Assembly: GCF_031760065.1 (NCBI RefSeq)
Contig: NZ_CP134500.1
Span: 6,882,001 to 6,946,000 of the forward strand
Source of the DNA: Streptomyces durocortorensis
Lineage (GTDB): Bacteria; Actinomycetota; Actinomycetes; Streptomycetales; Streptomycetaceae
Direction of reading: 5' to 3'
Length of the DNA stretch: 64,000 nt
The notes under the pieces are model-generated. The model was given only the letters and a program-made list of their open reading frames with translations. It did no database searches and was not told the origin of the DNA. The translations under genes were made by a program, and so were the position numbers. Each line of letters begins with the position of its first letter. The stretch's first letter is position 1. Positions 16,041 to 24,451 of the stretch are shown here, piece after piece.

Positions 16041-17227
16041 CCGGGGCGGCCGTCGCCGTACTCGTGGTCCTCGCCGCCCTGCTGCTCGGCGCGGGCTACC
16101 GGCTGGGCCGCCGCGCCGCCCGCCCGCTGCGCCCCAGCGACGTCGGCACCCCTGTCGAGCACGCCACGTTCGAGACCCTGCACACCGCGTCGCTGGCCGC
16201 GCCTCCGCTGCGCGCCGGCCTCACCGAGGAGAGCGCCCGCAGGGCCGCCCGGCGGCTGCGCTCGCTGCTCGGCACCGACGCCCTCTGCCTCACCGACCGG
16301 GACCGGGTGCTGGTCTGGGACGGGGCCGGGCACCACCACGGCAAGGACGTGATGGACCATCTGCGGGGGTTGCTGGACAACGGCCGCGACACCGCCTTCG
16401 ACAGCGGCTGCGGCGATCTCGACTGCCCGCTGCGCTGGGCCGTCGCCGTCCCGCTCACCGTGGAGAACCGGGTCCTGGGCGCGCTCGTCGCCTACGCCCC
16501 GCGCGAGTCGGCCGTCCTGGCCAGAGCGGCGGGGGAGGTGGCCCGCTGGGTCTGCGTCCAGCTGGAGCTGGCCGAGCTGGACCGCTCCCGTACGCAGCTC
16601 ATCGAGGCCGAGATCAAGGCGCTGCGGGCGCAGATCTCCCCGCACTTCATCTTCAACTCGCTCGCCGCGATCGCCTCGTTCGTCCGCACCGACCCCGAGC
16701 AGGCCCGCGAACTGCTCCTGGAATTCGCCGACTTCACCCGCTACTCGTTCCGCAGGCACGGGGAGTTCACCACCCTGGCGGACGAGTTGCACTCCATCGA
16801 CCAGTATCTGGCCCTCGTGCGGGCCCGGTTCGGTGAACGGCTCGCCGTCACCCTCCAGGTCGCCCCCGAGGTGCTGCCGGTCGCGCTGCCCTTCCTGTGT
16901 CTCCAGCCGCTGGTGGAGAACGCGGTCAAGCACGGTCTGGAAGGGGCGGTCACCCGCAGCCGCATCACCATCAGCGCGCTCGACGCCGGATCGGAGGCCG
17001 AGGTCGTCATCGAGGACGACGGGACCGGAATGGACCCCGAACGGCTGCGTCAGATCCTGCGCGGTGAGGGCGGCGCCTCCACCGGCATCGGCCTGCTCAA
17101 CGTGGACGAGCGGCTGCGTCAGGTGTACGGCGACGACTACGGGCTCGTCATCGAGACCGGCGTCGGGGCGGGGATGAAGGTCACGCTGCGGCTGCCCAAG
17201 TACCGTGCGGGGGTGCACGGTTCCTGA
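16037..17227 (+). CDS. LytS-type sensor histidine kinase
   Basis: 396 residues. One N-terminal membrane segment (AVAVLVVLAALLLGAGY) is followed by a GAF-like region with CGDLDCPLRWAVAVPL. The His_kinase domain of the LytS class has phospho-acceptor H203 in SPHFIFNSLAAIA, and the HATPase has VENAVKHGL and DDGTGM. ATG overlaps the symporter stop (ATGA), with GGGAGGGA ahead. It is almost certainly the cognate kinase of the LytTR regulator at the head of the unit. Only one membrane pass is seen, so the signal may be cytosolic or relayed from the symporter. Confidence 0.92.
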   Translation: MTGAAVAVLVVLAALLLGAGYRLGRRAARPLRPSDVGTPVEHATFETLHTASLAAPPLRAGLTEESARRAARRLRSLLGTDALCLTDRDRVLVWDGAGHHHGKDVMDHLRGLLDNGRDTAFDSGCGDLDCPLRWAVAVPLTVENRVLGALVAYAPRESAVLARAAGEVARWVCVQLELAELDRSRTQLIEAEIKALRAQISPHFIFNSLAAIASFVRTDPEQARELLLEFADFTRYSFRRHGEFTTLADELHSIDQYLALVRARFGERLAVTLQVAPEVLPVALPFLCLQPLVENAVKHGLEGAVTRSRITISALDAGSEAEVVIEDDGTGMDPERLRQILRGEGGASTGIGLLNVDERLRQVYGDDYGLVIETGVGAGMKVTLRLPKYRAGVHGS

Positions 17228-17236
17228 GCGCGGCGC

Positions 17237-17758
17237 TCAGTACAGGTGCACGGCCAGATGCCCCAGCGGCAGCCCCAGCTGCCACGCGGGCGTCCAGACC
17301 TGGACCTCGCCCTCCTCGTGCGGTCCCGCCCCCACCGGCTCCCGGGGCACGGGCGGCCCGATCGCGTCCAGGTCCGCGGCGAGCAGCTCGGTCTCCTCCA
17401 GCCACCGCCAGGCCGCCCGCGCCAGCGCCAGATCGGGGTCACCGGGCGCGGCCCGCCGGCCCGCCTCATCCAGCCGCTCGCAGACCCAGCTGCGCCAGGT
17501 GCTCCCGTAAGCGGTCAGCAGCCGCAGTTCGTCGACACGGGGTTCGGGCAGGGCCCGGGGCGCGGGGGTGTCCCGGAGGTACTCGCTGAGGAACATCGTC
17601 AGCGCGAGCGCGTCGCGCCCCGCCCGGAACTCCAGGGTCGTCGGCTCCATCAGGTCGCCGGTCCGTAACAGCTCGTCGGCGATGTACTCGGTGGACAGCC
17701 AGGCCATCGGCACCGGCAGCCCGTTCCCACCGGTCCCATCGCTTTTCTCGGGACGCAT
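17237..17758 (-). CDS. Hypothetical protein downstream of ECF sigma
   Basis: 173 residues, rich in Leu, Ala, Arg and Glu, with no signal peptide or membrane span. Readable parts include WLSTEYIADELLRTGDL and STWRSWVCERLDEAG, a mostly helical pattern. I do not recognise a family. It lies 36 bp downstream of the ECF sigma gene on the same strand, so it is probably co-transcribed. It does not resemble a zf-HC2 anti-sigma factor. It could be a sigma-associated regulator, but nothing in the sequence shows that. ATG at 17758 gives MRPEKSDGTGGNG; M18 is an alternative. Confidence 0.7.
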   Translation of the reverse strand: MRPEKSDGTGGNGLPVPMAWLSTEYIADELLRTGDLMEPTTLEFRAGRDALALTMFLSEYLRDTPAPRALPEPRVDELRLLTAYGSTWRSWVCERLDEAGRRAAPGDPDLALARAAWRWLEETELLAADLDAIGPPVPREPVGAGPHEEGEVQVWTPAWQLGLPLGHLAVHLY

Positions 17759-17794
17759 CCCGTCTCGCCTCTCTTCCTCGTTCGGTACCGGGCT

Positions 17795-18370
17795 TCACGC
17801 AGCATTGAACCGGGGGCGGGCGCCCCGCGTGGGCAGAAGGGAGCGATCGCCCTCGGGGGAGTAGCCGGGCAGGGTGCGCGACAGGGTCCGCAGGGCGTAG
17901 TGCGAACGGGACTTGACGGTCCCGGCGGGGATGCCGAGCGCGGTGGCCGCCTCGCCGACGCTCATTCCGCGGAAGTAGATCTGCACCAGCACCGCCCGGT
18001 GCTCGGGGCTCAGGGTGCGGACCGCCTCGCGGACGTCCAGGGCGCGGACGGCCGAGTCCGCGGTGTCCTGGGCGGCCGGGGTGCTTTCCAGCACCGTGTC
18101 GCTGACCTCGACCGGGCGGGCCCGGCGGGAGCGGCGCGCGTCGATGGCGAGGCGACGGCCGACGGTGAACAGCCAGGGCCGCATCGAGTCGTAGGGCGCT
18201 TCGAACGCCTCGGGGTGCTGCCAGGCGCGTACGAGTGTCTCCTGCACCAGATCCTCCGCCCGCTGCCGGTCCCCGAAGGTCAGGCCGAGCAGGAAGTGGA
18301 ACAGGGCGGGGCCGTGTTCCCGCTGCAACTCCGCGATGGCCCGCTCATCGGTCGTCGTCGTGGTGTTCAT
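17795..18370 (-). CDS. ECF sigma factor
   Basis: 191 residues. Region 2 is present: FHFLLGLTFGDRQRAEDLVQ, then ETLVRAWQHPEAF, then MRPWLFTVGRRLAIDARR. Region 4 follows: EHRAVLVQIYFRGMSVGEAA and a LGIPAGTVKSRSHYALRTL helix-turn-helix. Length and motifs are those of a small ECF sigma factor, as in SigK/SigL-like groups that are usually paired with zf-HC2 anti-sigma factors. No such partner is adjacent. The 266-bp upstream gap separates it divergently from a CapA-like gene. ATG at 18370. Confidence 0.9.
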   Translation of the reverse strand: MNTTTTTDERAIAELQREHGPALFHFLLGLTFGDRQRAEDLVQETLVRAWQHPEAFEAPYDSMRPWLFTVGRRLAIDARRSRRARPVEVSDTVLESTPAAQDTADSAVRALDVREAVRTLSPEHRAVLVQIYFRGMSVGEAATALGIPAGTVKSRSHYALRTLSRTLPGYSPEGDRSLLPTRGARPRFNAA

Positions 18371-18598
18371 GGACGTCCTCTCCCGCCGAGGCCCCTGACG
18401 GCCTCGCTCCGACGGGCGTATACGAACGCATTCGGGGGCGCGGGAACAGGTGGTGTGCCGAGGCGTGCGACGAGCGGTCGCTCAGTGCGGCGAATGGTGC
18501 GGTGAACGGTCGAGGGGCCGTCGGGGTCGGCCGGTACGACCAGTTCAGCTAGGTATACGGCAATGCTCCTTGCTTCTGCGGTATGACGATCTATGTAG

Positions 18599-18620
18599 TC
18601 GGATGGTCATAATCATCCGA
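18599..18620. promoter_or_regulatory. Inverted repeat ahead of the CapA-like gene
   Basis: TCGGATG and CATCCGA are perfect 7-bp arms around an eight-base AT-rich spacer (GTCATAAT), ending 16 bp before the ATG of the CapA-like gene. It is placed to act as an operator over the promoter or leader. The regulator is unknown. Confidence 0.45.
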
Positions 18621-18636
18621 ACGTGGAGTCGAGCAG

Positions 18637-19833
18637 ATGACGCAGCGCATCCGACCGGGCGCCGTGGCCGCCCTCGCCCTCCTGCTCGCCGCGGCCACCG
18701 GCTGCACCGGGCAGCAGCCCCCCGCCGCCGCACCCAGCACACCCGCCGCGGCCCGGGGTGCGGCCGGCCAGGACGCCCACGGGCCCCGCCCCTTCACCCT
18801 CATCGCCGCGGGCGACATCCTGCCGCACTCCTCCGTCATCGACCGCGCCGCCGCCGACTCGGGCGGCCGGGGCTACGACTTCACCCCCATGCTGGCGGGC
18901 GTCGCCCCGGTCGTCTCGGCGGCGGACCTGGCCATCTGCCACATGGAGACCGTGTACGGGAAGGAGGGCGGCCCCTACACCGGTTACCCGAACTTCAAGT
19001 CGCCGCCCGAGGTCGCCACCGCCCTGCGCACCACCGGCTACGACTCCTGCTCCACCGCCTCCAACCACACCCTCGACGACGGGGCCGAGGGCATCCGGCG
19101 GACCCTCGGGGCGCTGGACAAGGCGGGCATCCGGCACGCCGGGTCCGCCCGCACGGCCGCCGAGGCCGCCCGGCCCACGATCCTGCCCGCCGGGCCGGGC
19201 AAGGGCGCGGCCAAGGTCGCCCACCTCGCGTACACCTACGGCACCAACGACATCCCGCTGCCGGCGGGCCGCCCCTGGGCGGTCAACCTGATCGACGAGC
19301 GGAAGATCATCGAGGAGGCCCGGGCGGCCCGCCGGGCGGGCGCCGACGTCGTCGTGCTCTCCGCGCACTGGGGCACCGAATGGCAGGACGAACCGGATGC
19401 CGAGCAGCTTCAACTCGCCCAGCGGCTCACCGCCTCCACCGACGGGGGCCGCCCCGACATCGACCTGATCATCGGCACCCACGCCCATGTCCCGCAGGCG
19501 TACGAGAAGGTCAACGGCACCTGGGTCGTCTACGGCATGGGCGACCAGATCGCCGGGGCGATGATCAACTACGAGGGCGCCCAGGACCCGCGCGGCAATC
19601 AGGGCTCGATGGGGCGCTTCACCTTCGCGCCGCCCGCGAAGCCCGGCGAGCGCTGGACCGTGAAGAAGGCCGAGTTCGTACCGCAGTGGTACGACACCGT
19701 CACCGGACGCGCCGTCAACCTCAACGTCTCCCTGGACCAGGGGGCCGGGCATCTGCGCGAGGTCCGCGACCGCATCCGCACCGTCGTCCTCGGCCGGGGT
19801 GCGGAGGCGGACGGGCTCCTCATGGGCAAGTAG
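18637..19833 (+). CDS. CapA-family lipoprotein (metallophosphatase fold)
   Basis: 398 residues. A signal peptide ends in the lipobox TGC near residue 24, followed by an Ala/Pro linker. The CapA/PGA_cap domain has TLIAAGDILPHSSV, NFKSPPEVATALRTTGYD, STASNHTLDDGAEGI, VVVLSAHWGTEW and GTHAHVPQAYEKVNGTWVVY, carrying the Asp/His/Asn metal ligands. Homologues are linked to poly-gamma-glutamate synthesis, but no pgsB/C genes are here. A secreted metallophosphoesterase role in the envelope is more likely. ATG at 18637 follows GGAGTCGAGCAG. Confidence 0.88.
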   Translation: MTQRIRPGAVAALALLLAAATGCTGQQPPAAAPSTPAAARGAAGQDAHGPRPFTLIAAGDILPHSSVIDRAAADSGGRGYDFTPMLAGVAPVVSAADLAICHMETVYGKEGGPYTGYPNFKSPPEVATALRTTGYDSCSTASNHTLDDGAEGIRRTLGALDKAGIRHAGSARTAAEAARPTILPAGPGKGAAKVAHLAYTYGTNDIPLPAGRPWAVNLIDERKIIEEARAARRAGADVVVLSAHWGTEWQDEPDAEQLQLAQRLTASTDGGRPDIDLIIGTHAHVPQAYEKVNGTWVVYGMGDQIAGAMINYEGAQDPRGNQGSMGRFTFAPPAKPGERWTVKKAEFVPQWYDTVTGRAVNLNVSLDQGAGHLREVRDRIRTVVLGRGAEADGLLMGK

Positions 19834-19849
19834 GCGGCCGGGGACACGT

Positions 19850-20311
19850 TCACGGCACTACGGTGACCGGCCAGCGCCCCGCCTTCACCAGGCGCACCGC
19901 CACGGAGCCGACGAAGCGGTGCCCCGCCGACTCCGACGCCCCGACCACCACCGCGTCCGCCTTCAGCTCGTCGGCCGCCGTCACGAGCCCGTTGTAGGGG
20001 TCGCCCCGGAAGGTGTGGAACTCCCACCGCACGTCCCACGCGTCCCGGAAGCGCTCCGTCGCCTCGCGGATCTCGGTGACCAGGTCCTCTGCCACCTCGG
20101 CCGTCGCATCGCCCATCGGCACACCCAGCGCCGCGCTCGCGGTCAGCACCGGCTGCACGTAGACCAGGGCCAGCATGGCGTTCTGCCGCCGGGCGAGTCC
20201 GGCGGCGTAGGCGGCCGCACGCATCGACGGGTCGGAGCCGTCGAGCCCCGCGACGATCACCTTGGGGCCGTCCGTGCCGCGTTCGAACTGATGAGGCTGC
20301 TGCTCTGTCAC
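19850..20311 (-). CDS. Universal stress protein
   Basis: 153 residues of a single UspA domain: start VIVAGLDGSDPSMRAAAYA, a middle stretch ALVYVQPVLTASAALGVP, and end DAVVVGASESAGHRFVGS followed by VAVRLVKAGRWPVTVVP. The GxxGxxxxxxxxxG(S/T) nucleotide loop is only partly kept, so ATP binding is uncertain. GTG at 20311 has CGGAG just upstream. It converges on the CapA-like gene with a 16-bp gap. Usp proteins act in the cytosol during stress or dormancy; no partner is evident. Confidence 0.85.
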   Translation of the reverse strand: MTEQQPHQFERGTDGPKVIVAGLDGSDPSMRAAAYAAGLARRQNAMLALVYVQPVLTASAALGVPMGDATAEVAEDLVTEIREATERFRDAWDVRWEFHTFRGDPYNGLVTAADELKADAVVVGASESAGHRFVGSVAVRLVKAGRWPVTVVP

Positions 20312-20478
20312 GGCTCCGAGGCTATCGGCTCGGCCCGAGGGGCACGGCCCGGGAAGCCCCCTCGCGCTCATCGCGAGGAACATCCTCACGGCGAGCATAC
20401 TGTGTCGATCGGGTGCAAAACGGTCGATGCCCGGTGTCGGCGACCGGGCCGGACGGCCAGCCGTGCGAGCAGTTGGCC

Positions 20479-21330
20479 ATGAGAAGTGATCACACCGGAC
20501 CCGAGCGCCGCACCCTGCTGAGAGTCGCCCTCGGCCTCGGAACGGCCACCGCCCTGCACCTGGTCGTCGCCGACCCGGCGTCGACGCCCACCCGCCCCGC
20601 ACGGGCCGCCGGAACCCCGCCCGCCGCCGCGGCGGGACCCCCGGCAGGCGTCCGCGGCAGGCCCTCCCCGTACCGGCTGGAACCCATGACGGCGAGGACG
20701 CCGCCCCGGTTCAGACCGGCCCGGCCGCCGGTGCGCACCCGGCCCTTCGAGCACCTCCCCGACCTCGGGCACTCGATGGTCCTCAGCTTCGACGACGGCC
20801 CCGATCCGCTGTACACCCCGGACATCCTGAACACCCTGCGCAAGCACCGGGTCCGCGCGATGTTCTTCGTCTGCGGCGAGATGGCGGACGCCAACCGGGA
20901 CCTGCTGCGCGAGATGGCGGACGACGGCCATGTGGTGGGGAACCACTCCTGGTCGCACCCGCTGATCCCGGAGCTGTCCCGCGCCGCGATCCGCGACGAG
21001 CTCGGACGCACCAGCGAGGTGGTCGAGGCGACGCTCGGGACACCGCCGCTCTGGTACCGCGCGCCGTACGGTGCGTGGAACCGCAACTCGTTCGAGATCG
21101 GGGCCGAGTTGGGCATGGAGCCCATGGCCTGGACCGTGGACACCCTCGACTGGAAGGAGCCGGGGACGGGCACGATCGTGCGCCGGGTGCTGGAAGGGGC
21201 GGCGCCGGGCGTGGTCGTCCTCTCGCACGACGCGGGCGGCGACCGCTCGCAGAGCGTCGCGGCCCTGCGCCGCTACCTGCCCCGGCTGCTCGACTCCGGA
21301 TATCGCATCACGGTGCCGCACCGGGTCTGA
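20479..21330 (+). CDS. Secreted polysaccharide deacetylase (NodB family)
   Basis: 283 residues. The N-terminal Tat-like signal has twin arginine (ERRTLLRVALGLGTATAL), followed by a Pro/Ala linker. The NodB domain (about 95-280) has SFDDGPDPLYT (catalytic Asp and metal Asp), GNHSWSHP (metal histidines), WYRAPYG and VVLSHDAGG. This is a complete catalytic set for N-deacetylating peptidoglycan or chitin-like glycans at the cell surface. ATG at 20479 was chosen as the start of the signal peptide. A strong terminator follows, shared with the converging sortase gene. Confidence 0.92.
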   Translation: MRSDHTGPERRTLLRVALGLGTATALHLVVADPASTPTRPARAAGTPPAAAAGPPAGVRGRPSPYRLEPMTARTPPRFRPARPPVRTRPFEHLPDLGHSMVLSFDDGPDPLYTPDILNTLRKHRVRAMFFVCGEMADANRDLLREMADDGHVVGNHSWSHPLIPELSRAAIRDELGRTSEVVEATLGTPPLWYRAPYGAWNRNSFEIGAELGMEPMAWTVDTLDWKEPGTGTIVRRVLEGAAPGVVVLSHDAGGDRSQSVAALRRYLPRLLDSGYRITVPHRV

Positions 21331-21341
21331 GCCACGTCGCG

Positions 21342-21374
21342 CAGGGCTGTGCCCCGGCCGGGGGCACAGCCCTG
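21342..21374. terminator. Bidirectional terminator hairpin
   Basis: A perfect 14-bp stem (21342-21355 with 21361-21374) and a five-base loop, placed between the converging deacetylase and sortase genes. It has no T-tract, as is common in Streptomyces. Confidence 0.85.
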
Positions 21375-21384
21375 TCCGGCGGAC

Positions 21385-22047
21385 TCAGCGGGTGTCGACC
21401 AGCCGGGCGAAGACCACCACGTTCCCGTCGTAGCCGCCCGCCTTCGAGTAGCCGCCTCCGCAGGTGATGACCCGCAGCTCCGCGTGGCCGGTGTCGCCGT
21501 AGACCCGGGGGCCGGGGAAGTTGTTCTTGGAGAAGACCTCGACCCCGTACACCTCGAAGATCCCGACCCGGCCGTCGTAGCGGGTGACCTCGACGCGGTG
21601 CCCCTTCTGGAGCGAGCCGAGGCCGTAGAAGACGGCGGGGCCCGAGTTGTTGTCGACATGGCCGACGACCACGGCGGTGCCGCGCTGGCCGGGGGCGATG
21701 CCGTTCTGGTACCAACCGGCGAGGTTGGGGTCCTCGGCGGGCGGGGCGTCGATCCAGCCGCCCGCGTCCAGGTTCACATCGACGATGGGGGCGTCGACGT
21801 TGATCGACGAGATCTTCACGCGCGAGGCCGGGGCGTAGGGCAGCGGTTGCACCGGCTCGCCCTCGGCCTGCGGCACCGGGGCGTCCTGGCTCAGATCCAG
21901 CGAGGCGGCGGCGGCGGGCTGGGGCGGGCCCGCCTCCCCGAACTCCGTGCCGTTGCGCATGAGGGCGAGGCCGGTGAGCATCACCAGGGCGACCGCACCC
22001 CAGGGCACACGTCTGGTCCGCTCGCCACCGGCGTAGTCCCGGCCCAT
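21385..22047 (-). CDS. Class F sortase
   Basis: 220 residues. The basic N-terminus and a single membrane anchor (VPWGAVALVMLTGLALM) are followed by a linker and the sortase beta-barrel. The catalytic His130 lies in VVVGHVDNNSGPAVF, and Cys196 lies in LRVITCGGGYSKAGGYD. This is the class F pattern of actinobacteria. ATG at 22047 has AAGGGAGA upstream. Class F enzymes attach or process surface proteins; the two neighbouring signal-peptide/membrane-tail proteins are candidate clients although neither has a plain LPXTG. It converges on the deacetylase gene and is divergent from the first surface protein. Confidence 0.92.
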   Translation of the reverse strand: MGRDYAGGERTRRVPWGAVALVMLTGLALMRNGTEFGEAGPPQPAAAASLDLSQDAPVPQAEGEPVQPLPYAPASRVKISSINVDAPIVDVNLDAGGWIDAPPAEDPNLAGWYQNGIAPGQRGTAVVVGHVDNNSGPAVFYGLGSLQKGHRVEVTRYDGRVGIFEVYGVEVFSKNNFPGPRVYGDTGHAELRVITCGGGYSKAGGYDGNVVVFARLVDTR

Positions 22048-22326
22048 GGTTCTCCCTTCGTCGCGACGTTGTGAACGCTAGGGGCGCTGCGGCGGGGCGG
22101 CGATCAGAGAAGAGCGAACGGGTGGCGGGCGAATCCGCGCCGCCTCGGACGGCTGCCCATCGGAGTAATGAGCGGATAAAAGTTTTGATGGTCTGTGACC
22201 TGCGACTCCGTCAGCTCACGGGGTTTCCTGACGGCGTGTCGCGTCACCGGGGTGGAGCAGTGCCGAAGTGCGAGCCGCCGGTCCGCTGGTGAGTGTTCGT
22301 CATGGGAGGCGTTCTCGTCGATCCAG

Positions 22327-22347
22327 CCCGGAGGAAAAGCCTCCGGG
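22327..22347 (+). other. Leader hairpin of the surface protein gene
   Basis: A perfect 8-bp stem (22327-22334 with 22340-22347) with loop AAAAG, ending 12 bases before the AGGAGG ribosome site. The remainder of the 326-bp gap upstream of this gene shows no ORF with coding character. Confidence 0.4.
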
Positions 22348-22373
22348 GGCGTTTCCCGCAGGAGGTTCACACG

Positions 22374-22853
22374 ATGCGCGCTTCACGCGTTCTCGCGGTC
22401 ACCGCGACCGCATTCGCGGCCGTCGGGCTCGCGGCCCCCATGGCCGCTGCCACCAACGGTCCGAGCAACGTCACCGTCAACCCGTACTCGGTTCATCAGG
22501 GCGCCACCATGAAGGTCACGGCGCAGGGCTGCGGCCACGGCGGCAAGGTCTGGTCGAACGCGTTCCCGACGACCACGCTCTCCGCGGGGGGCACCGGTCA
22601 CGCCACGGCCCACATCCGGCACAACACCACGCCGGGGCACTACCACCTCTCGGTGAAGTGCAGCGACAACGACCGGATCGCCACGCACAAGTTCACCGTG
22701 CTCGCCGGTCAGGGCGCGCAGGGCGGCCTCGGCGGCTCGATGGGCCCGAACTCCGTGGAGATGCAGGTCGGCGGCGGTCTGGTGGCCGCGGCGGCCGTCG
22801 GTGGCGCGGTCTTCCTCGTCCGGCGTCGGCGGACGAGCCATGCGGCGTTCTAG
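22374..22853 (+). CDS. Secreted surface protein with C-terminal anchor
   Basis: 159 residues. A clear signal peptide (MRASRVLAVTATAFAAVGLA...) is followed by a small beta-rich domain. That domain has two cysteines, VTAQGCGHGG and LSVKCSDND, that could pair. A Gly-rich linker (QGGLGGSMGP), one membrane segment (LVAAAAVGGAVFLV) and a RRRRTS tail complete it. This is the sorting-signal layout, but the pentapeptide before the membrane segment is not LPXTG. It neighbours a class F sortase. AGGAGG is nine bases upstream. I do not recognise a named family beyond this architecture. Confidence 0.82.
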   Translation: MRASRVLAVTATAFAAVGLAAPMAAATNGPSNVTVNPYSVHQGATMKVTAQGCGHGGKVWSNAFPTTTLSAGGTGHATAHIRHNTTPGHYHLSVKCSDNDRIATHKFTVLAGQGAQGGLGGSMGPNSVEMQVGGGLVAAAAVGGAVFLVRRRRTSHAAF

Positions 22854-22886
22854 GGCGGCGAACCTCCCGCCCGGCCCGATACGCCC

Positions 22887-22921
22887 GTCGCCCCGAGTCC
22901 TGGATCAGGACCCGGGGCGAC
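22887..22921. terminator. Bidirectional terminator hairpin
   Basis: A 16-bp stem with one mismatch (22887-22902 with 22906-22921) and a GAT loop, between the two converging surface-protein genes. Confidence 0.85.
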
Positions 22922-22945
22922 TGTCGTGCGGCGCACGTGACGGCT

Positions 22946-23500
22946 TCAGTGCCGGCGGGCGGTGTTGCGCCGGCGGGCGAAGTAGAGGGCGCCCGAGGCG
23001 GCCGCGAGCACCAGGCCAGCCCCGGCGGCGACCTCCACCGTGTCGGTGGTGCCGGAGCTTCCGCCGAGACCGCCGCGCACGCCGCCCGGGACAAGGGCCG
23101 TGGAGCTCGCGGTCGGGACCCTGGGGGCCGGGGTGGGGGTGCTCGTCGCGCCGCCCGTGATGGTCAGGTTGACGTTGCGAGAGGTGCCGGTGGAGCCGCA
23201 GGTGAACGTGACGGCGTAGACGGCGCCGCGGCGGGCGTCCGTGTCGACGGTGGCGGTGGCCGTCGTACTGCCGCTCGGGATCACCGTCGTGTCGAAGATG
23301 CCCGAGCTGACGGTCGTCTCGCCCGTGCACCCGCCAGCGCCGAGGGTGACGCGGCCGCCCGGCGCGATGACCGAAGGGGTGATCGTCGGATTGAACGTGC
23401 TGGTGGCCCCGTCCGGAGCCGCGAGGGCGGCGGACGGGGCGATCAGCGTCAGGGCACTCGCGCCGAGCAGGGCGAGCGGTGCGACACGTATCGCGCGCAT
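22946..23500 (-). CDS. Secreted surface protein, same architecture as its neighbour
   Basis: 184 residues. The signal peptide is MRAIRVAPLALLGASALTLI. An Ig-like domain has cysteines at GAGGCTGETT and FTCGSTGTS. A Thr/Pro linker, a VRGGLGGSSGTTDTVE spacer, a membrane segment (LVLAAASGALYFA) and an RRRNTARRH tail follow. The spacer GGLGGS is shared with the converging neighbour at 22374, so the two look like paralogues. ATG at 23500 follows CCCGGAGGATCCACC; an upstream in-frame start at 23551 is unlikely. It is a candidate client of the neighbouring sortase. Confidence 0.82.
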   Translation of the reverse strand: MRAIRVAPLALLGASALTLIAPSAALAAPDGATSTFNPTITPSVIAPGGRVTLGAGGCTGETTVSSGIFDTTVIPSGSTTATATVDTDARRGAVYAVTFTCGSTGTSRNVNLTITGGATSTPTPAPRVPTASSTALVPGGVRGGLGGSSGTTDTVEVAAGAGLVLAAASGALYFARRRNTARRH

Positions 23501-23673
23501 GGTGGATCCTCCGGGTTCCCCGAGGGGCAGCTGCGGAACGTATTTCCACATAGCAGGAAAAATGCACCTCGATGCCCGACACGCTAGGAGGGGTCCCCAC
23601 CGTGCGCGATCGGGGTCCGGCGAATGGGGCAGTCAGGTCCCCCGGCCGGCGCACCGGGCGGGGGAGCGCGGCA

Positions 23674-24438
23674 TCAGCGGGTGGCGTCCGGAAAGAGGTC
23701 GAAGAACGGTGTCGCGGTCGCCGAGACACCCCGGCCGAAGGGCGCGTCGAAGTCCCAGATCAGGAAGAGCAGGAAGGCGATCAGCGCGCTGAAGAGGCCT
23801 GCCAGCAGCAGTTCGCGGAACGTTCTGCGGATCTGGAGGGTGAAGATCAGCCCGACGGTCACCAGCGCCCCGATGATCAGGCCGAACCAGACCACCCCGG
23901 GCATCGTCGCCCCGGCGTTCTGCCCCCGTGAGCTGCGGGCGTCGTCTGCCGCCGCCACCTGGTCGACCAGCGGCTGGTAGGCCTGCCCCTCGTGGTCGGT
24001 CTGCGGCTCGTAGTCGGTGACGTCGGCCCGCACCCGGTCCAGCAGCTGTGTGCCGCGTTCGGTGAGTCCGCCCCGCTCGGACATCACCTTCCACTCGACG
24101 TCGACGACGTGGGCGACGTAGGCGTCCACGTCCGCCCGGATGCGGTCGCGGACCTCGGCCGGGTAGACGGAGGCGCGCGCCTGTACCTCGTGCAGCGCCT
24201 GCGCCTCCAGGCGCACGGACTCCTGGGCGGCGCTGCGGCCCTCCCACACCCCGGCGATGGCCAGGCCCAGGACGATCGCGTAGACCACGCCGATCATCAT
24301 CGTCATGTACTCGATGACGTCGGGCGTCTCGGACGGGTCGTCGTCATCCCCGATCCGCCGGTTGTTCAGGACGGCGATCGTGAGGACGACCGCGCAGGCT
24401 GACGCCATGGCAATGCTCAGTACGAGCCATTCGGACAT
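23674..24438 (-). CDS. DUF4239 (bestrophin-like) membrane protein
   Basis: 254 residues. An N-terminal membrane segment (WLVLSIAMASACAVVLTIAV) is followed by MMIGVVYAIVLGLAIAGVWE, a soluble helical middle with AQALHEVQARASVYP, and two C-terminal segments (WFGLIIGALVTVGLIFTL and ELLLAGLFSALIAFLLFLI). This is the DUF4239 layout. Relatives are annotated bestrophin-like, but transport has not been shown for this group. ATG at 24438. It lies 13 bp downstream of the poly-proline gene, so the two probably form one transcript. Confidence 0.86.
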   Translation of the reverse strand: MSEWLVLSIAMASACAVVLTIAVLNNRRIGDDDDPSETPDVIEYMTMMIGVVYAIVLGLAIAGVWEGRSAAQESVRLEAQALHEVQARASVYPAEVRDRIRADVDAYVAHVVDVEWKVMSERGGLTERGTQLLDRVRADVTDYEPQTDHEGQAYQPLVDQVAAADDARSSRGQNAGATMPGVVWFGLIIGALVTVGLIFTLQIRRTFRELLLAGLFSALIAFLLFLIWDFDAPFGRGVSATATPFFDLFPDATR

Positions 24439-24451
24439 GCATCTCTCCTGG

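Noticed and set aside
22048..22373. Possible c-di-AMP (ydaO) riboswitch before the surface protein
   Set aside because: Hairpins are present but the conserved ydaO core sequence could not be found.
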